From: Eutreptiella sp. 'Long Island Sound 2002'
Taxonomy: Eukaryota; Euglenozoa; Euglenophyceae; Eutreptiales; Eutreptiaceae
Reading direction: 5' to 3'
DNA length: 64,000 nucleotides
Assembly: GCA_964036045.1 (NCBI GenBank)
Contig: OZ038380.1
Location: forward strand, 165,671,872-165,735,871
This document shows, piece by piece, positions 1-14,000 of this stretch. Each line of letters opens with the position of its first letter. Within the stretch, counting starts at the first letter, position 1. The notes beneath the pieces are model-generated. The model ran no database searches. It had not been told where the DNA came from and saw nothing but the letters and a program-made list of their open reading frames with translations. The translations under genes were made by a program, and so were the position numbers.

Positions 1-2531
1 TACCGTTGAGTTGGATGATTTCGTGAGTACCTACCCACTTCGAAAACTCATTCCGGATGCAACGATGGCATCCGTTTGCTTCTTGCTTCCACCAGGGTCC
101 CAAATGATATATTTGGGGGCAAATAAAATTCTCCTTCCCCATTGTTTGTGTGTACGCTGTGTACGCTTGTCATGCAATGTCATCCCCCCCCCCCAGGTGC
201 CACTGTCTCCTCTGAGTGATCCGATGCTCGCATGCCTCTTTTTTTTTTTTTTTGTTTTAGTTTTTATGGTAGGGTTGGCTACGGTCAAAACCGTGTTTTT
301 GCCATATTTTTGACATACCGTTGAGTTGGAGGATTTCGTGAGTACCTACCCACTTCGAAAACCCATTCCGGATGCAACGATGGCATCCCTTTGCTTCTTG
401 CTTCCACCAGGGTCCCAAATGATATATTTGGGGGCAAAAAAAAATTCTCCTTCTCCATTGTTTGTGTGTACGCTGTGTACGCTTGTCATGCAATGTCATC
501 CCCCCCCCCAGGTGCCACTGTCTCCTCTGAGTGATCCAATGCTCTCATGTCTCTTTTTTTTTTTTTTTTTTTAGTCTTTAGGGTAGGGTTCGCTACGGTC
601 AAAACCTTGTTTTTGCCAGATTTTTGACATACCGTTCAGTTGGAGGATTTCGTGAGTACCTACCCACTTCGAAAACTCATTCCGGATGCAACGATGGCAT
701 CCGTTTGCTTCTTGCTTCCACCAGGGTCCCAAATGATATATTTGGGGGCAAAGAAAAATTTCTCCTTCTCCATTGTTTGTGTGTACGCTGTGTACGCTTG
801 TCATGCAATGTCATCCCCCCCCCACCAGATGCCACTGTCTCCTCTGAGTGATCCAATGCTCTCATGTCTCTTTTTTTTTCTTTTTTTTTATGGTTTTTAG
901 GGTAGGGTTGGCTACGGTCAAAACCATCTTTTTGCCATATTTTTGACATACCGTTGAGATGGATGATTTCGTGAGTACCTACCCACTTCGAAAACCCATT
1001 CCGGATGCAACGATGGCATCCATTTGCTTCTTGCTTCCACCAGGGTCCCAAATGATATATTTGGGGGCAAAAAAAATTCTCCTTCCCCATTGTTTGTGTG
1101 TACGCTGTGTACGCTTGTGATGCAATGTCATCCCCCCCCCCCAGGTGCCACTGTCTCCTCTGAGTGATCCAATGCTCTCATGTCTCTTTTTTTTTCTTTT
1201 TTTTTGTTGTAGTTTTTATGGTAGGGTTGGCTACGGTCAAAACCTTGTTTTTGCCATATTTTTGACATACCGTTGAGTTGGAGGATTTCGTGAGTATCTA
1301 CCCACTTCGAAAACTCATTCTGGATGCAACGATGGCATCCGTTTGCTTCTTGCTTCCACCAGGGTCCCAAATGATATATTTGGGGGCAAAAAAAAATTCT
1401 CCTTCTCCATTGTTTGTGTGTACGCTGTGCACGCTTGTCATGCAATGTCATCCCCCCCCCCCCCCCAGGTGCCACTGTCTCCTGTGAGTGATCCGATGCT
1501 CTCATGTCTCTTTTTTTTTTTTTTTTTTAGTTTTTAAGGTAGGGTTGGCTATGGTCAAAACCTTGTTTTTGCCATATTTTTGACATACCGTTGAGTTGGA
1601 TGATTTCGTGAGTACCTACCCACTTCGAAAACTCATTCCGGATGCAACGATGGCATCCGTTTGCTTCTTCTTTCCACCAGGGTCCCAAATGATATATTTG
1701 GAGCAAAAAAAAATTCTCCTTCTGCATTGTTTGTGTGTACGCTGTGTACGCTTGTCATGCAATGTCATCCCCCCCCCCCCCAGGTGCCACTGTCTCCTCT
1801 GAGTGATCCAATGCTCTCATGTCTCTTTTTTTTTTGTTTTTAGTTTTTAGGGTAGTGTTGGCTACGGTCAAAGCCTTGTTTTTGCCATATTTTTGACATA
1901 CCGTTGAGTTGGAGGATTTCGTGAGTACCTACCCACTTCGAAAACTCATTCCGGATGCAACGATGGCATCCGTTTGCTTCTTGCTTCCACCAGGGTCCCA
2001 AATGATATATTTGGGGGCAAAAAAAAAATTCTCCTTCTCCATTGTTTGTGTGTACGCTGTGTACGCTTGTCATGCAATGTCATCCCCCCCCCCCAGGTGC
2101 CAATGTCTCCTCTGAGTGATCCAATGCTCTCATGTCTCTTTTTTTTTGTTTTTTTTTTTTTTAGTATTTAGGGTAGGGTTGGCTACGGTCAAAACCTTGT
2201 TTTTGCCATATTTTTGACATACCGTTGAGTTGGAGGATTTCGTGAGTACCTACCCACTTCGAAAACCCATTCCGGATGCAACGATGGCATCCGTTTGCTT
2301 CTTGCTTCCACCAGGGTCCCAAATGATATATTTGGGGGCAAATAAAATTCTCCTTCCCCATTGTTTGTGTGTACGCTGTGTACGCTTGTCATGCAATGTC
2401 ATCCCCCCCCCCCCAGGTGCCACTGTCTCCTCTGAGTTATCCAATGCTCGCATGTCTCTTTTTTTTTTTTTTGTTTTAGTTTTTATGGTAGGGTTGGCTA
2501 CGGTCAAAACCTTGTTTTTGCCATATTTTTG

Positions 2532-5500
2532 ACATACCGTTGAGTTGGAGGATTTCGTGAGTATCTACCCACTTCGAAAACCCATTCTGGATGCAACGAT
2601 GGCATCCGTTTGCTTCTTGCTTCCACCAGGGTCCCAAATGATATATTTGGGGGGAAAAAAAAATTCTCCTTCTCCATTGTTTGTGTGTACGCTGTGTACG
2701 CTTGTCATGCAATGTCATCCCCCCCCCCCCAGGTGCCACTGTCTCCTCTCAGTGATCCAATGCTCTCATGTCTCTTTTTTTTTTTTTTTTTAGTTTTTAG
2801 GGTAGGGTTCGCTACGGTCAAAACCGTGTTTTTGCCATATTTTTGACATACCGTTGAGTTGGAGAATTTCGTGAGTACCTACCCACTTCGAAAACCCATT
2901 CCGGATGCAACGATGGCATCCGTTTGCTTCTTGCTTCTACCAGGGGCCCAAATGATATATTTGGGGGCAAAACAAAAATCTCCTTCTCCGTTGTTTGTGT
3001 GTACGCTGTGTACGCTTGTCATGCAATGTCATCCCCCCCCCCCCCAGGTGCCACTGTCTCCTTCGAGTGATCCAATGCTCTCATGTCTCTTTTTTTTTTT
3101 TTTTTAGTTTTTAGGGTAGGGTTGACTATGGTCAAAACCTTGTTTTTGCCATATTTTTGACATACCGTTGAGTTGGAGGATTTCGTGAGTACCTACCCAC
3201 TTCGAAAACTCATTCCGGATGCAACGATGGCATCTGTTTGCCTCTTGCTTCCACCAGGGTCCCAAATGATATATTTGGGGGCAAGAAAAAAATTCTCCTT
3301 CTCCATTGTTTGTGTGTACGCTATGTACGCTTGTCATGCAATGTCATCCCCCCCCCCCAGGTGCCACTGTCTCCTCTGAGTGATCCAATGCTCTCATGTC
3401 TCTTTGTTTTTTTTTTTTTTTTTTTTTTTAGTTTTTAGGGTAGGGTTGGCTACGGTCAAAACCTTCTTTTTGCCATATGTTTGACATACCATTGAGTTGG
3501 ATGATTTCGTGAGTACCTACCCACTTCGAAAACTCATTCCGGATGCAACGATGGCATCCGTTTGCTTCTTGCTTCCACCAGGGTCCCAAATGATATATTT
3601 GGGGGCAAAAAAAATTCTCCTTCCCCATTGTTTGTGTGTACGCGGTGTACGCTTGTCATGCAATGTCATCCCCCCCCCCCCCCAGGTGCCACTGTCTCCT
3701 CTGAGTGATCCAATGCTCTCATGTCTCTCTTTTTTTTTTGTTATAGTTTTTATGGTAGGGTTGGCTACGGTCAAAAACGTGTTTTTGCCATATTTTTGAC
3801 ATACCATTGAGTTGGAGGATTTCGTGAGTATCTACCCACTTCGAAAACTCATTCTGGATGCAACGATGGCATCCGTTTGCTTCTTGCTTCCACCAGGGTC
3901 CCAAACGATATATTTGGGGGCAAAAAAAAATTCTCCTTCTCCATTGTTTGTGTGTACGCTGTGTACGCTTGTCATGCAATGTAATCCCCCCCCCCGGTGC
4001 CACTGTCTCCTCTGAGTGATCCAATGCTCTCGTGTCTCTTTTTTTTTTTTTGTTTTTTTTTTAGTTTCTAGGGTAGGGTTGGCTACGGTCAAAACCGTGT
4101 TTTTGCCATATTTTTGACATACCGTTGAGTTGGAGGATTTCGTGAGTACCTACCCACTTCGAAAACTCATTCCGGATGCAACGATGGCATCCGTTTGCTT
4201 CTTGCTTCCACCAGGGTCCCAAATGATATATTTGGGGGCAAAAAAATTTCTCCTTCTCCATTGTTTGTGTGTACGCTGTGTACGCTTGTCATGCAATGTC
4301 ATCCCCCCCCCCCCAGGTGCCACTGTCTCCTCTGAGTGATCCAATGCTCTCATGTCTCTTTTTTTTTTTTTAGTTTTTAGGGTAGGGTTGGCTACGGTCA
4401 AAACCTTGTTTTCGCCATATTTTTGACATACCGTTGAGTTGGAGGATTTCGTGAGTACCTACCCACTTCGAAAACTCATTCCGGATGCAACGATGGCATC
4501 CGTTTGCTTCTTGCTTCCACTAGGGTCCCAAATGATATATTTCGGGGCAAAAAAAATTTCTCCTTCTCCATTGTTTGTGTGTACGCTGTGTACGCTTGTC
4601 ATGCAATGTCATCCCCCCCCCCCAGGTGCCACTGTCTCCGCTGAGTGATCCAATGCTCTCATGTCTCTTTTTTTTCTTTTTTCTTTTTTTTTTAGTTTTT
4701 AGGGTAGGGTTGGCTACGGTCAAAACCGTGTTTTTGCCATATTTTTGACATACCGTTGAGTTGGAGGATTTCGTGAGTACCTACCCACTTCGAAAACTCA
4801 TTCCGGATGCAACGATGGCATCCGTTTGCTTCTTGCTTCCACCAGGGTCCCAAATGATATATTTGGGGGCAAAAAAAAATTCTCCTTCTCCATTGTTTGT
4901 GTGTACGCTGTGTACGCTTGTCATGCAATGTCATCCCCCCCCCCCCCAAGGGCCACTGTCTCCTCTGAGTGATCCAATGCTCTCATGTCTCTTTTTTTTT
5001 TTTTTAGTTTTTAGGGTAGGGTTGGCTGCGGTCAAAACCTTGTTTTTGCCATATTTTTGACATACCGTTGAGTTGGAGGATTTCGTGAGTACCTACCCAC
5101 TTCGAAAACTCATTCCGGATGCAACGATGGCATCCGTTTGCTTCTTGCTTCCACGAGGGTACCAAATGATATATTTGGGGGCAAAAAAAAATTCTCCTTC
5201 TCCATGGTTTGTGTGTACGCTGTGTACGCTTGTCATGCAATGTCATCCCCCCCCCCCAAGTGCCACTGTCTCCTCTGAGTGATCCAATGCTCTTTTTTTT
5301 TTTTTTTTTTTTAGTTTTTAGGGTAGGGTTGGCTACGGTCAAAACCGTGTTTTTGCCATATTTTTGACATACCATTGAGTTGGAGGATTTCGTGAGTACC
5401 TACCCACTTCGAAAACTCATTCCGGATGCAACGATGGCATCCGTTTGCTTCTTGCTTCCACCAGGGTCCCAAATGATATATTTGGGGGCAAAAAAAGATT

Positions 5501-7910
5501 CTCCTTCTCCATTGTTTGTGTGTACGTTGTGTACGCTTGTCATGCAATGTCATCCCCCCCCCCCCCCCCAGGTGCCACTGTCTCCTCTGAGTGATCCAAT
5601 GCTCTCATGTCTCTTTTTTTTTTTTTTTATTTTTTAGGGTAGGGCTGGCTACGGTCAAAACCTTGTTTTTGCCATATTTTTGACATACCGTTGAGTTGGA
5701 GGATTTCGTGAGTACCTACCCACTTCGAAAACTCATTCCGGATGCAAGGATGGCATCCGTTTGCTTCTTGCTTCCACTAGGGTCCCAAATGATATATTTG
5801 GGGGCAAAAAAAATTTCTCCTTCTCCATCGTTTGTGTGTACGCTGTGTACGCTTGTCATGCAATGTCATCCCCCCCCCCCCCAGGTGCCACTGTCTCCGC
5901 TGAGTGATCCAATGCTCTCATGTCTCTTTTTTTTTTCTTTTCTTTTTTTTTTAGTTTTTAGGGTAGGGTTGGCTACGGTCAAAACCGTGTTTTTGCCATA
6001 TTTTTGACATACCGTTGAGTTGGAGGATTTCGTGAGTACCTACCCACTTCGAAAACTCATTCCGGATGCAACGATGGCATCCGTTTGCTTCTTGCTTGCA
6101 CCAGGGTCCCAAATGATATATTTGGGGGCAAAAAAAATTATCCTTCTCCATTGTTTGTGTGTACGCTGTGTACGCTTGTCATGCAATGTCATCCCCCCCC
6201 CCAAGGGCCACTGTCTCCTCTGAGTGATCCAATGCTCTCATGTCTCTTTTTTTTTTTGTTAGTTTTTATGGTAGGGTTGGCTACGGTCAAAACCTTGTTT
6301 TTGCCATATTTTTGACATACCGTTGAGTTGGAGGATTTCGTGAGTATCTACCCACTTCGAAAACCCATTCTGGATGCAACGATGGCATCCGTTTGCTTCT
6401 TGCTTCCACCAGGGTCCCAAATGATATATTTGGGGGGAAAAGAAAATTCTCCTTCTCCATTGTTTGTGTGTACGCTGTGTACGCTTGTCATGCAATGTCA
6501 TCCCCCCCCCCAGGTGCCACTGTCTCCTGTGAGTGATCCAATGCTCTCATGTCTCTTTTTTTTTTTTTTTTTTTAGTTTTTAGGGTAGGGTTCGCTACGG
6601 TCAAAACCGTGTTTTTGCCATATTTTTGACATACCGTTGAGTTGGAGGATTTCGTGAGTACCTACCCACTTCGAAAACCCATTCCGGATGCAACGATGGC
6701 ATCCGTTTGCTTCTTGCTTCTACCAGGGTCCCAAATGATATATTTGGGGGCAAAAAAAAAATCTCCTTCTCCGTTGTTTGTGTGTACGCTGTGTACGCTT
6801 GTCATGCAATGTCATCCCCCCCCCCCAGGTGCCACTGTCTCCTCTGAGCGATCCAATGCTCTCATGTCTCTTTTTTTTTTTTTAGTTTTTAGGGTAGGGT
6901 TGACTATGGTCAAAACCTTGTTTTTGCCATATTTTTGACATACCGTTGAGTTGGATGATTTCGTGAGTACCTACCCACTTCGAAAACTCATTCCGGATGC
7001 AACGATGGCATCTGTTTGCCTCTTGCTTCCACCAGGGTCCCAAATGATATATTTGGGGGCAAGAAAAAAATTCTCCTTCTCCATTGTTTGTGTGTACGCT
7101 GTGTACGCTTGTCATGCAATGTCATCCCCCCCCCCCCCCCAGGTGCCACTATCTCCTCTGAGTGATCCAATGCTCTCATGTCTCTTTGTTTTTTTTTTTT
7201 TTTTTTTAGTTTTCAGGGTAGGGTTGGCTACGGTCAAAACCTTCTTTTTGCCATATTTTTGACATACCATTGAGTTGGATGATTTCGTGAGTACCTACCC
7301 ACTTCGAAAACTCATTCCGGATGCAACGATGGCATCCGTTTGCTTCTTGCTTCCACCAGGGTCCCAAATGATATATTTGGGGGCAAAAAAAATTCTCCTT
7401 CCCCATTGTTTGTGTGTACGCTGTGTACGCTTGTCATGCAATGTCATCCCCCCCCCCCCCCAGGTGCCAGTGTCTCCTCTGAGTGATCCAATGCTCTCAT
7501 GTCTCTCTTTTTTTTTTTTGTTATAGTTTTTATGGTAGGGTTGGCTACGGTCAAAACCTTGTTTTTGCCATATTTTTGACATACCGTTGAGTTGGAGGAT
7601 TTCGTGAGTATCTACCCACTTCGAAAACTCATTCTGGATGCAACGATGGCATCCGTTTGCTTCTTGCTTCCACCAGGGTCCCAAATAATATATTTGGGGG
7701 CAAAAAAAAATTCTCCTTCTCCATTGTTTGTGTGTACGCTGTGTACGCTTGTCATGCAATGTCATCCCCCCCCCCCAGGTGCCACTGTCTCCTCTGAGTG
7801 ATCAAATGCTCTCATGTCTCTTTTTGTTTTTTTTTTTTTTTTTTAGATTTTTAGGGTAGGGTTGGCTACGGTCAAAACCGTGTTTTCGCCATATTTTTGA
7901 CATACCGTTG
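2532..7910. repeat. Higher-order duplication inside the satellite (offset ~3.78 kb)
   Basis: At least five consecutive monomers beginning near 2532 reappear in the same order beginning near 6315. Diagnostic variants (GTGAGTATC with CATTCTGG, a GGGGGGAAAA A-run context, CTTCTACCAG, TGCCTCTTGC) recur at a constant offset of about 3,780 bp, equal to 12 monomers. Part of the same series recurs again near 9,800-10,900 at an offset of about 2,545 bp. This is what unequal exchange between array segments produces. Confidence 0.75.
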
Positions 7911-10900
7911 AGTTGGAGGATTTCGTGAGTACCTACCCCATTCGAAAACCCATTCCGGATGCAACGATGGCATCCGTTTGCTTCTTGCTTCCACCGGGGT
8001 CCCAAATGATATATTTGGGGGCAAAAAAAAATTCTCCTTCTCCATTGTTTGTGTGTACGCTGTGCACGCTTGTCATGCAATGTCATCCCCCCCCCCCCAA
8101 GGTGCCACTGTCTTCTCTGAGTGATCCAATGCTCTCATGTCTCTTTTTTTTTTTTTTTTAGTTTTTAGGGTAGGGTTGGCTACGGTCAAAAACGTGTTTT
8201 TGCCATATTTTTGACATACCGTTGAGTTGGAGGATTTCGTGAGTACCTACCCACTCCGAAAACCCATTCCGGATGCAACGATGGCATCCGTTTGCTTCTT
8301 CCTTCCACCAGGGGCCCAAATGATATATTTGGGGGCAAAAAAAAATTCTCCTTCTCCATTGTTTGTGTGTACGCTGTGTACGCTTGTCATGCAATGTCAT
8401 CCCCCCCCCCAGGTGCCACTGTCTCCTCTGAGTGATCCAATGCTGTCATGTCTCTCTTTTTTTTTTTTTTTTAGTTTTTAGGGTAGGGTTGGCTACGGTC
8501 AAAACCGTGTTTTTGCCATATTTTTGACATACCGTTGAGTGGGAGGATTTCGTGAGTACCTACCCAATTCGAAAACCCATTCCGGATGCAACGATGGCAT
8601 CCGTTTGCTTCTTGCTTCCACCAGGGTCCCAAATGATATATTTGGGGGCAAAAAAAAATTCTCCTTCTCTATTGTTTGTGTGTACACTGTGCACGCTTGT
8701 CATGCAATGTCATCCCCCCCTCCCAAGGTGCCACTGTCTTCTCTGAGTGATCCAATGCTCTCATGTCTCTTTGGTTTTTTTTGTTTTTTTTTTAGTTTCT
8801 AGGGCAGGGTTGGCTACGGTCAAAACCGTGTTTTTGCCATATTTTTGACATACCGTTGAGTTAGAGGATTTCGTGAGTACCTACCCAATTCGAAAACCCA
8901 TTCCGGATTCAACGATGGCATCCGTTTGCTTCTTGCTTCCACCAGGGTCCCAAATGATATATTTGGGGGCAAAAACAAATTCTCCTTCTCCATTGTTTGT
9001 GTGTACGCTGTGTACGCTTGTCATGCAATGTAATCCCCCCCCCCCCCAGGTGCCACTGTCTCCTCTGAGTGATCCAATGCTCTCATGTCTCTTTTTTTTT
9101 TTTTTTTTTTTTAGGTTTTTAGGGTAGGGTTGGCTACGGTCAAAACCGTGTTTTTGCCATATTTTTGACATACCGTTGAGTTAGAGGATTTCGTGAGTAC
9201 CTACCCAATTCGAAAACCCATTCCGGATGCAACGATGGCATCCGTTTGCTTCTTGCTTCCACCAGGGTCCCAAATGATATATTTGAGGGCAAAAAAAAAT
9301 TCTCCTTCTCTATTGTTTGTGTGTACGCTGTGCACGCTTGTCATGCAATGTCATCCCCCCCTCCCAAGGTGCCACTGTCTTCTCTGAGTGATCCAATGCT
9401 CTCATGTCTCTTTGTTTTTTTTTGTTTTTATTTTAGTTTCTAGGGTAGGGTTGGCTACGGTCAAAACCGTGTTTTTGCCATATTTTTGACATACCGTTGA
9501 GTTAGAGGATTTCGTGAGTACCTACCCAATTCGAAAACCCATTCCGGATGCAACGATGGCATCCGTTTGCTTCTTGCTTCCACCAGGGTCCCAAATGATA
9601 TATTTGGGGGCAAAAAAAATTCTCCTTCTTCATTGTTTGTGTGTACGCTGTGTACGCTTGTCATGCAATGTCATCCCCCCCCCCCCAGGTGCCACTGTCT
9701 CCTCTGAGTGATCCAATGCTCTCATGTCTCTTTTTTTTTCTCTTTTTTTTTTAGTTTTTAGGGTAGGGTTGGCTACGGTCAAAACCTTGTTTTTGCCATA
9801 TTTTTGACATACCGTTGAGTTGGAGGATTTCGTGAGTACCTACCCACTTCGAAAACTCATTCCGGATGCAACGATGGCATCCGTTTGCTTCTTGCTTCCA
9901 CCAGGGTCCCAAATGATATATTTGGGGGCAAAAAAAATTCTCCTTCCCCATTGTTTGTGTGTACGCTGTGTACGCTTGTCATGCAATGTCATCCCCCCCC
10001 CCCCAGGTGCCAGTGTCTCCTCTGAGTGATCCAATGCTCTCATGTCTCTCTTTTTTTTTTTTTGTTATAGTTTTTATGGTAGGGTTGGCTACGGTCAAAA
10101 CCTTGTTTTTGCCATATTTTTGACATACCGTTGAGTTGGAGGATTTCGTGAGTATCTACCCACTTCGAAAACTCATTCTGGATGCAACGATGGCATCCGT
10201 TTGCTTCTTGCTTCCACCAGGGTCCCAAACGATATATTTGGGGGCAAAAAAAAATTCTCCTTCTCCATTGTTTGTGTGTACGCTGTGTACGCTTGTCATG
10301 CAATGTCATCCCCCCCCCCCCCAGGTGCCACTGTCTCCTCTGAGTGATCCAATGCTCTCATGTCTCTTTTTGTTTTTTTTTTTTTTTAGATTTTTAGGGT
10401 AGGGTTGGCTACGGTCAAAACCGTGTTTTTGCCATATTTTTGACATACCGTTGAGTTGGAGGATTTCGTGAGTACCTACCCCATTCGAAAAGCCATTCCG
10501 GATGCAACGATGGCATCCGTTTGCTTCTTGCTTGCACCGGGGTCCCAAATGATATATTTGGGGGCAAAAAAAAATTCTCCTTCTCCATTGTTTGTGTGTA
10601 CGCTGTGCACGCTTGTCATGCAATGTCATCCCCCCCCCCCCAAGGTGCCACTGTCTTCTCTGAGTGATCCAATGCTCTCATGTCTCTTTTTTTTTTTTTT
10701 TTTAGTTTTTAGGGTAGGGTTGGCTACGGTCAAAAACGTGTTTTTGCCACATTTTTGACATACCGTTGAGTTGGAGGATTTTGTGGGCACCTACCCACTT
10801 CGAAAACCCATTCCGGATGCAACGATGGCATCCGTTTGCTTCTTGCTTCCACCAGGGTCCCAAATGATATATTTGGGGCAAAAAAAAATTCTCCTTCTCC

Positions 10901-11071
10901 ATTGTTTGTGTGTACGCTGTGTACGCTTGTCATGCAATGTCACCCCCCCCCCCCAGGTGCCACTGTCTCCTCTGAGTGATCCAATGCTCTCATGTCTCTC
11001 TCTTTTTTTTTTTTTTTAGTTTTTAGGGTAGGGTTGACTATGGTCAAAATCTTGTTTTTGCCATATTTTTG

Positions 11072-14000
11072 ACATACCGTTGAGTTGGATGATTTCGTGA
11101 GTACCTACCCACTTCGAAAACTCATTCCGGATGCAACGATGGCATCTGTTTGCCTCTTGCTTCCACCAGGGTCCCGAATGATATATTTGGGGGCAAAAAA
11201 AAATTCTCCTTCTCCATTGTTTGTGTGTACGCTGTGTACGCTTGTCATGCAATGTAATCCCCCCCCCCCCAGGTGCCACTGTCTCCTCTGAGTGATCCAA
11301 TGCTCTCATGTCTCTTTTTTTTTTTTTTTTTAGGTTTTTAGGGTAGGGTTGGCTACGGTCAAAACCGTGTTTTTGCCATATTTTTGACATACCGTTGAGT
11401 TAGAGGATTTCGTGAGTACCTACCCAATTCGAAAACCCATTCCGGATGCAACGATGGCATCCGTTTGCTTCTTGCTTCCACCAGGGTCCCAAATGATATA
11501 TTTGGGGGCAAAAAAAAATTCTCCTTCTCTGTTGTTTGTGTGTACGCTGTGCACGCTTGTCATGCAATGTCATCCCCCCCTCCCAAGGTGCCACTGTCTT
11601 CTCTGAGTGATCCAATGCTCTCATGTCTCTTTGTTTTTTTTTGTTTTTTTTTTAGTTTCTAGGGTAGGGTTGGCTACGGTCAAAACCGTGTTTTTGCCAT
11701 ATTTTTGACATACCGTTGAGTTAGAGGATTTCGTGAGTACCTACCCAATTCGAAAACCCATTCCGGATGCAACGATGGCATCCGTTTGCTTCTTGCTTCC
11801 ACCAGGGTCCCAAATGATATATTTGGGGGCAAAAAAAAATTCTCCTTCTCCATTGTTTGTGTGTACGCTGTGTACGCTTGTCATGCAATGTCATCCCCCC
11901 CCCCCCCCCAGGTGCCACTGTCTCCTCTGAGTGATCCAATGCTCTCATGTCTCTTTTTTTTGCTCTTTTTTTTTAGTTTTTAGGGTAGGGTTGGCTACGG
12001 TCAAAACCTTGTTTTTGCCATATTTTTGACATACCGTTGAGTTGGAGGATTTCGTGAGTACCTACCCACTTCGAAAACTCATTCCGGATGCAAGGATGGC
12101 ATCCGTTTGCTTCTTGCTTCCACTAGGGTCCCAAATGATATATTTCCGGGCAAAAAAAAATTCTCCTTCTCCATGGTTTGTGTGTACGCTGTGTACGCTT
12201 GTCATGCAATGTCATCCCCCCCCCCAAGTGCCATTGTCTCCTCTGAGTGATCCAATGCTCTTTTTTTTTTTTTTTTTTTTTTTTTAGTTTTTAGGGTAGG
12301 GTTGGCTACGGTCAAAACCGTGTTTTTGCCATATTTTTGACATACCGTTGAGTTAGAGGATTTCGTGAGTACCTACCCAATTCGAAAACCCATTCCGGAT
12401 GCAACGATGGCATCCGTTTGCTTCTTGCTTCCACCAGGGTCCCAAATGATATATTTGGGGGCAAAAAAAAATTCTCCTTCTCCATTGTTTGTGTGTACGC
12501 TGTGTACGCTTGTCATGCAATGTCATCCCCCCCCCCCCAGGTGCCACTGTCTCCGCAGAGTGATCCAATGCTCTCATGTCTCTTTTTTTTTTTTTTTTTT
12601 TTAGTTTTTAGGGTAGGGTTGGCTACGGTCAAAACCGTGTTTTTGCCATATTTTTGACATACCGTTGAGTTGGAGGATTTCGTGAGTACCTACCCACTTC
12701 GAAAACTCATTCCGGATGCAACGATGGCATCCGTTTGCTTCTTGCTTCCACGAGGGTCCCAAATGATATATTTGGGGGCAAAAAAAAATTCTCCTTCTCC
12801 ATGGTTTGTGTGTACGCTGTGTACGCTTGTCATGCAATGTCATCCCCCCCCCCAAGTGCCATTGTCTCCTCTGAGTGATCCAATGCTCTTTTTTTTTTTT
12901 TTTTTTTTTTTTTAGTTTTTAGGGTAGGGTTGGCTACGGTCAAAACTGTGTTTTTGCCATATTTTTGACATACCGTTGAGTTGGGGGATTTCGTGAGTAC
13001 CTACCCACTTCGAAAACTCATTCCGGATGCAACGATGGCATCCGTTTGCTTCTTGCTTCCACCAGGGTCCCAAATGATATATTTGGGGGCAAAAAAAAAT
13101 TCTCCTTCTCCATTGTTTGTGTGTACGTTGTGTACGCTTGTCATGCAATGTCATCCCCCCCCCCCCCCGCAAGGTGCCACTGTCTTCTCTGAGTGATCCA
13201 ATGCTCTCATGTCTCTTTTTTTTTTTTTTTTTTTTTAGTTTTTAGGGTAGGGTTGGCTACGGTCAAAAACGTGTTTTTGCCATATTTTTGACATACCGTT
13301 GAGTTGGAGGATTTCGTGGGTACCTACCCACTTCGAAAACCCATTCCGGATGCAACGATGGCATCCGTTTGCTTCTTGCTTCCACCAGGGTCCCAAATGA
13401 TATATTTGGGGGCAAAAAAAAATTCTCCTTCTCCATTGTTTGTGTGTACGTTGTGTACGCTTGTCATGCAATGTCATCCCCCCCCCCCCCCCCAGGTGCC
13501 ACTGTCTCCTCTGAGTGATCCAATGCTCTCATGTCTCTTTTTTTTTTTTTTTTTTTTTTTAGTTTTTAGGGTAGGGTTGGCTACGGTCAAAAACGTGTTT
13601 TTGCCATATTTTTGACATACCGTTGAGTTGGAGGAATTCGTGGGTACCTACCCACTTCGAAAACCCATTCCGGATGCAACGATGGCATCCGTTTGCTTCT
13701 TGCTTCCACCAGGAGCCCAAATGATATATTTGGGGCAAAAAAAAATTCTCCTTCTCCATTGTTTGTGTGTACGCTGTGTACGCTTGTCATGCAATGTCAT
13801 CCCCCCCCCCCCCCAGGTGCCACTGTCTCCTCTGAGTGATCCAATGCTCTCATGTCTCTCTCTTTTTTTTTTTTTTTAGTTTTTAGGGTAGGGTTGACTA
13901 TGGTCAAAATCTTGTTTTTGCCATATTTTTGACATACCGTTGAGTTGGATGATTTCGTGAGTACCTACCCACTTCGAAAACTCATTCCGGATGCAACGAT

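Noticed and set aside
270-300. Minus-strand ACCGTAGCCA in each monomer matches the first 10 nt of the dinoflagellate spliced leader as I remember it
   Set aside because: The next bases (ACCCTACCC) do not match the leader, and the remaining leader sequence is not found, so a 10-nt match is not enough for a spliced-leader call.
345-370. CTTCGAAAACTCATTCCGG as a CENP-B-box-like motif
   Set aside because: TTCG is present but the central A and the CGGG core are not in register.
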